From: Thermoplasmata archaeon
GTDB taxonomy: Archaea > Thermoplasmatota > E2 > DHVEG-1 > B18-G2
NCBI GenBank assembly: GCA_003651105.1
Contig: QMTN01000019.1
Location: 1 to 6,897, forward strand
DNA: 6,897 bases
Direction: 5' to 3'
Within the stretch, counting starts at the first letter, position 1. Each line of letters begins with the position of its first letter. The notes beneath the pieces are model-generated. The model saw only the letters and a list, made by a program, of their open reading frames with translations. It was not told the origin of the DNA and ran no database searches. The position numbers and the translations under genes are program-made. Positions 1 through 3,995 of this stretch are shown in pieces.

Positions 1-10
1 ATTATATATC
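1..10. promoter_or_regulatory. TATA-like AT-rich stretch at window edge
   Basis: ATTATATATC reads as a plausible archaeal TATA box on either strand. On the minus strand it would drive a gene lying left of the window. On the plus strand it would only transcribe into the antisense of the tRNA, where no convincing gene exists. It is too close to the edge to judge a BRE or a start codon, so this is a weak call. Confidence 0.2.
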
Positions 11-41
11 ACGCCTCAGGATAGGAACCTTACTTATCCAC

Positions 42-47
42 AAAAAA
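42..47 (-). terminator. Possible T-run terminator after tRNA-Asn
   Basis: On the minus strand a run of six T follows three A (AAATTTTTTG), about 54 nt beyond the tRNA 3' end. Archaeal transcription often stops at short T-runs without a hairpin, and no stable hairpin is seen just before this one. The rest of 1-100 shows no gene that I can support. Confidence 0.35.
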
Positions 48-100
48 TTTCGAAGTACCTAGCAAACTGGATTCTCATAGCTATTGGGCAAAGAAGGGAG

Positions 101-173
101 CGCCGCCTGCCGGATTCGAACCGGCGACCTCTCGGTTAACAGCCGAGTGCTCCACCAGCTGAGCTAAGGCGGC
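101..173 (-). tRNA. tRNA-Asn (anticodon GTT)
   Basis: The minus strand folds into a complete 73-nt cloverleaf. The acceptor stem is GCCGCCT/AGGCGGC with 7 perfect pairs, and the D arm is GCTC...GAGC. The anticodon stem CTCGG/CCGAG carries loop CTGTTAA, the variable loop is AGGTC, and the T arm GCCGG/CCGGC carries loop TTCGAAT. The anticodon GTT (complement of plus positions 138-140) reads AAC/AAT, so it inserts asparagine. The discriminator base is G at 101. No CCA follows (the next bases are CTC), so CCA must be added by nucleotidyltransferase. There is no intron. It lies 37 nt downstream of the KH-protein gene on the same strand and may be read from that operon or from its own weak promoter. 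Confidence 0.97.
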
Positions 174-199
174 GGCGCATTAGCTAAAATGTAGTTTTA

Positions 200-208
200 C
201 CATAAAAG
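200..208 (-). promoter_or_regulatory. Possible tRNA-Asn TATA box
   Basis: The minus strand reads CTTTTATGG here, centred about 31 bp before the tRNA 5' end. That is near the usual archaeal TATA distance of 25-30 bp. The match is poor, and the element sits between the KH gene stop and the tRNA, so read-through from the upstream operon is an equally good explanation for tRNA expression. Confidence 0.3.
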
Positions 209-210
209 GT

Positions 211-753
211 TTACCAGTTTCCCTGATAACCCATCTCTATCTCTCTCCTTTTTCTCTGCAGGTATTTGTAAACCGTGCCATGCTTGCTTCCATTTATCAG
301 CATCTCTATGGCTGTCCTTATCACCTCCAAATATTCTATGGTTGTTATCACCGCGACGGTATGACCATAAACAGATATTATCGAGTCCGTCATATTCTCC
401 AGTATCCTTTTAGTTCTCCCCTCCCTACCTATTATCCTTCCCTTCACCCTCCTTATGTGGTTCTCCTTCCTTCCGACATAGTCCCTCAGATCAAATAAGA
501 TGAAGTAAGCATCATCATCGAGTAATCTGAACGCGTGCTCCGGAGAAAAACCCCTGCCTATAGCTGTAACTATATTCTCGGCCTTTATCGGCGCAAGGGG
601 ATCGTCTACCCTCGAATCATCTATCTGAACATCTCCGGATCTCGAATCTATCTTCAGCCTCGTCTTGGTCAGCCTCTCTATCTCTTCCTTGACCTCTCCC
701 TTATGACCGATCAGCACACCTATCCTGTCCCTGGGTATCCTGACGAATCTCAT
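211..753 (-). CDS. KH-domain RNA-binding protein, Dim2/Pno1-like 40S/30S assembly factor
   Basis: The 180-residue protein has two KH-type RNA-binding modules. The first has its GxxG loop at residues 16-19 (GHKG, within IGVLIGHKG). The second has it at 109-112 (GREG, within GRIIGREGRTKRILE). The linker containing GFSPEHAFRLL and the basic C-terminal tail (YLQRKRREIE) are typical of archaeal homologues of eukaryotic Dim2/Pno1. That family binds the 3' region of small-subunit rRNA during 30S/40S maturation; the role here is inferred from the family. The start ATG overlaps the RIO1 stop as ATGA (4 nt), and a strong ribosome binding site lies 3 nt upstream inside RIO1. The length is as expected for the family. 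Adjacency to RIO1 and aIF1A is a recurrent archaeal arrangement and supports the call. Confidence 0.93.
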   Translation of the reverse strand: MRFVRIPRDRIGVLIGHKGEVKEEIERLTKTRLKIDSRSGDVQIDDSRVDDPLAPIKAENIVTAIGRGFSPEHAFRLLDDDAYFILFDLRDYVGRKENHIRRVKGRIIGREGRTKRILENMTDSIISVYGHTVAVITTIEYLEVIRTAIEMLINGSKHGTVYKYLQRKRREIEMGYQGNW

Positions 754-1541
754 GCTACCTCTCCACCCTTCTTGATGATCTCATCAAAGATCTTTTCTGC
801 ATCACCTTCTATATCATACTTTCTGAAGTAATTAACCATATTCTTGATATCTCTCCACAGAAACACCATCGCCATGGGATGCTCAGTAACTACCGCTTGC
901 GCTAGATCTATGAGATAGGGAGTCTCATCGAAGTAAAGGATGTTGTACTCGCTCAGATCGCTGTGAACGAGATCACCATCGAGATACATCCTCTCTATGT
1001 AACCCATGATCTCATCGTAGACCTTTCTCGGTCTCTTCAGCTTGACGTTCCTCAAGAGCGGAGCGGGAGTATATTCATCTCCTATATAGCTCATAACAAG
1101 TATATTCTTCCACGCCCTTATTGGCGAAGGCGCCGGGATTCCCAGCTTGTTTAGAATCTCAAGGTTCTTGAACTCCTTCCTAACCCATTGGTGAACGATC
1201 TCTCTCTTGTTCCTCTCCATCGTCGAGAACCTCGGATCACCCTGGATATAGTAGATCATCCTCCTGAAGTTCGATGTCGCTATTCTGTAAACCTTTACCG
1301 CTATCAGTTTTCCTCTGGGAGAGAGAGCCCTGAAGACGTTCGCCTCCTTGCCAGTTGATATCGGAAAATCGACGTACTCTATGATCCTGTCAGAGATGAG
1401 CTTTCCAAATGCAAGGAGCGTCGGTCTATCAAATACCTCGTTCAGGGTCTTCCTATCTATACCTATCCTGCTCTTTATCTCCTGAATCTCCCTATCTATC
1501 TCTCTCAAAATGTCCTCGTCCACATCCATATCAGAACACAT
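750..1541 (-). CDS. rio1: RIO1-type atypical serine kinase/ATPase
   Basis: The 263-residue protein has the RIO kinase fold. An N-terminal helical region (about 1-55) precedes the nucleotide-binding loop STGKEANVF at 62-70. The ATP-binding lysine is K83 in AVKVYR, and the flexible loop spans about 86-110. The catalytic loop is HSDLSEYN at 193-200 with D195, and the metal-binding aspartate is D212 in YLIDLAQAV. The STGKEA loop and the absence of an N-terminal winged helix mark it as RIO1 rather than RIO2. RIO1 acts late in small-subunit maturation, with ATP hydrolysis driving release from the pre-subunit; this is family knowledge. The start overlaps the aIF1A stop by 11 nt. ATG at 1529, one base after that stop, is an alternative start that would remove four residues. 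Neither start has a clear ribosome binding site, so translation is probably coupled to aIF1A. Confidence 0.96.
   Translation of the reverse strand: MCSDMDVDEDILREIDREIQEIKSRIGIDRKTLNEVFDRPTLLAFGKLISDRIIEYVDFPISTGKEANVFRALSPRGKLIAVKVYRIATSNFRRMIYYIQGDPRFSTMERNKREIVHQWVRKEFKNLEILNKLGIPAPSPIRAWKNILVMSYIGDEYTPAPLLRNVKLKRPRKVYDEIMGYIERMYLDGDLVHSDLSEYNILYFDETPYLIDLAQAVVTEHPMAMVFLWRDIKNMVNYFRKYDIEGDAEKIFDEIIKKGGEVA
757..764 (-). promoter_or_regulatory. Ribosome binding site of the KH protein gene
   Basis: The minus strand reads GGAGAGGT, then AGC, then ATG at 753. It lies within the last codons of RIO1 and fixes the KH start at the 4-nt ATGA overlap. It should allow fresh ribosome loading in addition to coupling. 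Confidence 0.7.
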
Positions 1542-1854
1542 CTAATTCTTTGGGCAAGATACCTCTCCTGCTCAGGTTCGAGGCCTGGATATGGGTATAC
1601 CTGAAAACTATATCTGCCTTTTCATCCTCAACCTCCCACGGTTTTATTATAACCAGATCCCCATTCCTTATCCTCTGCTTCCTCTTTATCCTGCCAGGTA
1701 TCCTGGCTAACCTCACCTTTCCATCCTCACATATTACCCTAGCTCTCGATCCACCCATCATCTGATCCACGATACCAAACATCTCCCCATTCTCTCTCCT
1801 CGGAAGAGGGGTTCGCAGATATTCCTCCTGCTCGGTCACCTCATCCTCTCTCAT
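1531..1854 (-). CDS. eif1A: Translation initiation factor aIF1A
   Basis: The 107-residue protein is a standard-length archaeal aIF1A. A charged, flexible N-terminal tail (1-24) leads into the S1-like OB fold. Diagnostic stretches are EMFGIVDQMMGGSRARVICEDGK, which spans residues 24-46, then RIPGRIKRKQRIRNGD, VIIKPWEVEDEKADIVFRY and the C-terminal extension. aIF1A binds the A-site region of the 30S subunit, promotes scanning-like selection of the start codon and is related to bacterial IF1. It starts 8 nt after the HD gene stop. A short AGGTG ribosome binding site overlaps that stop, followed by CTAAT and ATG. The tryptophan common before the IRxGD segment in relatives is not present here, where the sequence is KQRIRNGD. 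Its neighbour RIO1 also works on the small subunit. Confidence 0.96.
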   Translation of the reverse strand: MREDEVTEQEEYLRTPLPRRENGEMFGIVDQMMGGSRARVICEDGKVRLARIPGRIKRKQRIRNGDLVIIKPWEVEDEKADIVFRYTHIQASNLSRRGILPKELDVF

Positions 1855-1859
1855 ATTAG

Positions 1860-1864
1860 CACCT
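1860..1864 (-). promoter_or_regulatory. Ribosome binding site of aIF1A
   Basis: The minus strand reads TAGGTGCTAATATG. AGGTG overlaps the HD gene stop TAG and stands 5 nt before ATG 1854. It supports the annotated aIF1A start and tight linkage to the HD gene. Confidence 0.55.
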
Positions 1865-2417
1865 ACAGACCCAGGTCTTCAGCTATGGATTGCAAAGATT
1901 TCAAAGAGATCTCGAGAAACTCCTTCAGGGGTATTCCAAAATCATAACAGATGCTTATCTTGCTCCTATCAACACCTTTTGCGAAACTCTTATCGTCAAA
2001 CTTCTCCATGAGGGTCTCCACCTTCACTTCCGATAGTTTCTTGGAAGGCATAACCAGGGCTGTCGCCACTATCAAGCCGGAAACCGCATCCGCAGCTATC
2101 AGGGCTTTATCCAAGGTTTTTGCTGGCAGGTGGCTGGTATGCCTGTAGTTGTGAGACCTTATCGCGGAAAGTATCTCATTTGGAACCAGTCCCTTCAACA
2201 TCTCGCAAGTCACTATGCCATGCTCCGTTGGATCATCTCGAGTATACTCGTAATCCAGATCGTGGAGCAAGCCGGTCAGTCCCCATATCTCCTCATCCCT
2301 CCCCAGCCTTCTGGCGAGACCCCTCATTATGGCTTCTACAGCTAGGCTATGCTTCACCAGCTTCTCGTTCTTGACGTACCTCCTGACGAGAGCTAGGGCT
2401 TCCTCTCTCGTTATCAT
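1863..2417 (-). CDS. HD-domain (HDIG-type) metal-dependent phosphohydrolase
   Basis: The 184-residue protein shows the HD superfamily metal-ligand pattern: H23 in LVKHSLAVEAIM, the H52-D53 doublet in GLLHDLDYE, likely accessory histidines H66 and H89 (RSHNY), and the late aspartate D110 in ALIAADAVSGL. The C-terminal part (DFGIPLKEFLEISL...IAEDLGL) matches small stand-alone HD proteins common in thermophilic archaea and bacteria. The fold is soluble and cytoplasmic and hydrolyses phosphate esters. The substrate (nucleotide, cyclic nucleotide or other) cannot be read from the sequence. It is the first gene of the leftward operon, 8 nt before aIF1A. There is no ribosome binding site before ATG 2417, and a TATA box stands about 29 bp upstream, so the mRNA is probably leaderless. 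Confidence 0.88.
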   Translation of the reverse strand: MITREEALALVRRYVKNEKLVKHSLAVEAIMRGLARRLGRDEEIWGLTGLLHDLDYEYTRDDPTEHGIVTCEMLKGLVPNEILSAIRSHNYRHTSHLPAKTLDKALIAADAVSGLIVATALVMPSKKLSEVKVETLMEKFDDKSFAKGVDRSKISICYDFGIPLKEFLEISLKSLQSIAEDLGL

Positions 2418-2441
2418 TTCAAAGAAGGTAGGTTGGGATTG

Positions 2442-2450
2442 ATATTTTAA
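2442..2450 (-). promoter_or_regulatory. TATA box of the leftward HD-aIF1A-RIO1-KH operon
   Basis: The minus strand reads TTAAAATAT, centred about 29 bp before the HD start codon. Transcription would begin within a few bases of ATG 2417, which fits the absence of a Shine-Dalgarno sequence there. Confidence 0.6.
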
Positions 2451-2463
2451 GGTTACTGTCGTG

Positions 2464-2480
2464 GATGGATTCGATCCATC
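2464..2480. repeat. Perfect 7-bp inverted repeat, candidate operator
   Basis: GATGGAT-TCG-ATCCATC has two perfect 7-bp arms around a 3-bp spacer. It lies between the two divergent TATA boxes, about 13 bp upstream of the leftward one and about 24 bp upstream of the rightward one. The position suits a dimeric DNA-binding protein that could control both directions. The helix-turn-helix protein at 3408-3995 is a natural candidate, but this is only inference. Confidence 0.45.
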
Positions 2481-2504
2481 AGCTGTAAAGTTGTACGCAA
2501 ATTA

Positions 2505-2513
2505 TTTATATAA
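2505..2513 (+). promoter_or_regulatory. TATA box of the rightward KaiC-HTH-reverse gyrase operon
   Basis: TTTATATAA is a near-ideal archaeal TATA box, preceded by a purine-rich CGCAAA that could serve as BRE. Transcription should start near 2535. That leaves a leader of about 17 nt containing the ribosome binding site at 2541-2547. A second AT-rich palindrome, TATTTAAATA (2528-2537), is too close to the start codon to be the main TATA box. Confidence 0.75.
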
Positions 2514-2527
2514 CTACTCATCTACTC
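2514..2527 (+). repeat. Short direct repeat CTACTC between TATA box and start site
   Basis: CTACTC occurs at 2514-2519 and again at 2522-2527, with an 8-bp period, directly downstream of the rightward TATA box. Archaeal repressors often bind in this interval. The repeat is short and could be chance. Confidence 0.25.
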
Positions 2528-2540
2528 TATTTAAATAATT

Positions 2541-2547
2541 GAGGTGG
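2541..2547 (+). promoter_or_regulatory. Ribosome binding site of the KaiC-like gene
   Basis: GAGGTGG is followed by TGGG and ATG 2552. It is a strong match to the archaeal anti-Shine-Dalgarno sequence and fixes this start. It contrasts with the leaderless-looking HD gene on the other side of the spacer. Confidence 0.75.
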
Positions 2548-2551
2548 TGGG

Positions 2552-3424
2552 ATGAAGAGAGAGGACAGGAAGTACTATGAGCTAGACGAACTCAAGGAGA
2601 AGGCGCCCAAGCTCTTCGGCGTGCCAACCGGAACCAAACTAGATGAGATGTTCTGGAAGGTTGACTTCGAGGGTGGCAGACCTGTAAAGAAACCGCTGGG
2701 TGGCATACCGTATCTTTCCATAATAAACCTGACCGGAATACCTGATAGCGGGAAGAGCCTATTAGCTGAACAGTTCGCCCTGCACCAGGCAAATCAAGGG
2801 TATAAGGTTCTCTTTGTCACCGTCGAATCGCCGGCAAACTTCCTCTACACATCTCTGAAGACCAAGTCCCTTTACCTTGGTCTGGATTTCGAGAGGATAT
2901 CCAGCAATATCATCGTTGTGGATGCATCGGAGAATGCCGAGCTGAGAGAGGATCCGAGAGCATTGATGGATACGATGGCATACGCGATAAAGGAAAAACA
3001 GACGAACAATGTAATCATAGACAGCATAACGGGATTATACGAGCACAAGGAGATGATGGCGCGACAGATAGTGAGGCAGTTCTTTAATTTCCTCAAAAAA
3101 TGGAGGCAGACCTCCATCTTCGTATCCCAGAAAAGGTCTGCCCAGGGTGCAGAAACGGCTGAGGCGGCGGGAGGTCTTGCGGTTGCTCACATAGTGGATG
3201 GCAGTATAGTCCTGGATAAGAAATTGATAGAGAGCAGGTGGGAGATGTCAACGTACAAGTTACCGATAGGTAGCGTTATAAGAACCATAAGGATCGATGG
3301 TTGCAGGCTCACCGGGCATGATACCAGAACATGGGTCTTTAACATAAGTGAGGGTGGAACCATAGAGATCGTTTCTCCTCTGGAGGATTTGGTGAGAGGT
3401 GGTGGAGATGGAGGTAATAGATAA
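2552..3424 (+). CDS. KaiC/RecA-superfamily ATPase, single-domain thermophile KaiC-like protein
   Basis: The 290-residue protein has one RecA/KaiC ATPase core. Walker A is GIPDSGKS at 62-69 (K68), and a candidate catalytic glutamate is E92 in FVTVESP. Walker B is NVIIDSITGL with D157. A conserved SQKR (192-195) and a glycine/alanine loop, AEAAGGLAVAHIVDG, follow. The C-terminal hairpin (TYKLPIGSVIRTIRIDG...TWVFNISEGGTIEI) resembles other KaiC-like proteins. Cyanobacterial KaiC has two such domains and two adjacent glutamates; here there is one domain and one glutamate. From memory it fits TIGR03878, a thermophile KaiC-like family often paired with a small regulatory protein. Its function is unknown, with ATP-dependent signalling assumed. 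It is first in an operon, and its stop lies 17 nt inside the next gene. The glycine-rich tail (VRGGGDGGNR) coincides with the next gene's ribosome binding site. Confidence 0.88.
   Translation: MKREDRKYYELDELKEKAPKLFGVPTGTKLDEMFWKVDFEGGRPVKKPLGGIPYLSIINLTGIPDSGKSLLAEQFALHQANQGYKVLFVTVESPANFLYTSLKTKSLYLGLDFERISSNIIVVDASENAELREDPRALMDTMAYAIKEKQTNNVIIDSITGLYEHKEMMARQIVRQFFNFLKKWRQTSIFVSQKRSAQGAETAEAAGGLAVAHIVDGSIVLDKKLIESRWEMSTYKLPIGSVIRTIRIDGCRLTGHDTRTWVFNISEGGTIEIVSPLEDLVRGGGDGGNR
3396..3402 (+). promoter_or_regulatory. Ribosome binding site of the HTH gene, inside the KaiC-like gene
   Basis: GAGGTGG is followed by TGGAG and ATG 3408. It favours ATG 3408 over the two in-frame GTG codons at 3399 and 3402, which fall inside the site. 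The same motif precedes the KaiC-like gene. Confidence 0.6.
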
Positions 3425-3995
3425 GGCTGTGAGGGATATCGATATAGATGCCATGGCTGAGCAGGTCTTTCAGGAATCGATAAATATACTCGGGGGTCTG
3501 AGGAAACTCATAGAGTACAGGAATCTGACCTGGCTACCGAGCTTGGCTGAGGCAGCCTATGCGGTGGTGATGAAGGAGGAGCTGATGAAGACCCACAAAG
3601 AGATAGCGTTTGATCTCGGATTAGCTCCGCAGACCGTGCAGAATATACTCAGAGCGGACGCAAAGGAGGTTGAGAGGTTCATAAAGGGAGAGATAGAGAA
3701 GGTGGATGAGCACAAGGCCGGAGGCATAGCGAAGCTGGCTTATGAGAGGGTGAAGAGGGAGAAGAGGATAACCCTCAAGGAAGGTGAGCTCGAAGTCCTG
3801 GGCGTCGACTGGGCGATCAGGGTTTTGATGAGATTGAGGGGCATGGATTTCCCGATCAAGAAAGAGCAACTCTGCGACAGGATCGGAGGGATCGTTATCA
3901 AGGGTAAGCCATTCAAGACGATCGTGGATGAGATGAAACCCCTCCTCGGCTCTCCGGCGGAAGTATTAAAGGAGATAAAGAGGATTGTCGGGTAA
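3408..3995 (+). CDS. Helix-turn-helix protein, near-KaiC probable regulator
   Basis: The protein has 195 residues from ATG 3408; GTG 3399 would add three. About residues 45-82 form a helix-turn-helix. A first helix around LAEAAYAVVMKEELM leads to KEIAFDLGLAPQTVQNIL, in which GLAPQTVQNIL looks like the turn and recognition helix. A charged helix (ADAKEVERFIKGEIEKVDEHK) and a basic C-terminal half of about 95 residues follow (VLGVDWAIRVLMRLRGMDFPI and a lysine-rich end); I do not recognise this half. The context matches, from memory, TIGR03879 (near_KaiC_dom), a probable regulatory domain encoded beside KaiC-like partners. DNA binding is inferred from the helix-turn-helix, and the target is unknown. 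The inverted repeat at 2464-2480 is a candidate. It overlaps the KaiC-like gene by 17 nt, and its stop TAA shares one base with the reverse gyrase ATG. Confidence 0.8.
   Translation: MEVIDKAVRDIDIDAMAEQVFQESINILGGLRKLIEYRNLTWLPSLAEAAYAVVMKEELMKTHKEIAFDLGLAPQTVQNILRADAKEVERFIKGEIEKVDEHKAGGIAKLAYERVKREKRITLKEGELEVLGVDWAIRVLMRLRGMDFPIKKEQLCDRIGGIVIKGKPFKTIVDEMKPLLGSPAEVLKEIKRIVG

Noticed and set aside
772..787. Inverted repeat TTGATGA-TC-TCATCAA as a terminator or operator
   Set aside because: It falls within RIO1 codons for FDEIIKK, has no T-run after it on the coding strand, and is explained by the repeated acidic/isoleucine codons.
280..831. Plus-strand open frames (280-498 and 535-831) opposite the KH protein and RIO1 genes
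   Set aside because: They are antisense to genes with clear domains, have no ribosome binding site, and their proteins are low-complexity (Tyr/Pro/Ser/Leu) as expected of shadow frames.
2120..2374. Plus-strand open frames opposite the HD gene
   Set aside because: They lie antisense to a gene with a complete HD motif set, overlap each other in different frames and show no recognisable domain.
2528..2537. TATTTAAATA as the main rightward TATA box
   Set aside because: Transcription would begin near or inside the KaiC-like start codon and lose the strong ribosome binding site. The box at 2505-2513 is at a better distance.
3560..3600. Box C/D-like sRNA motifs (GTGATGA, CTGATGA) in the HTH gene
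   Set aside because: They lie within ordinary codons (VVMKEELMKT) and the box spacing and order of a C/D RNA are not met.
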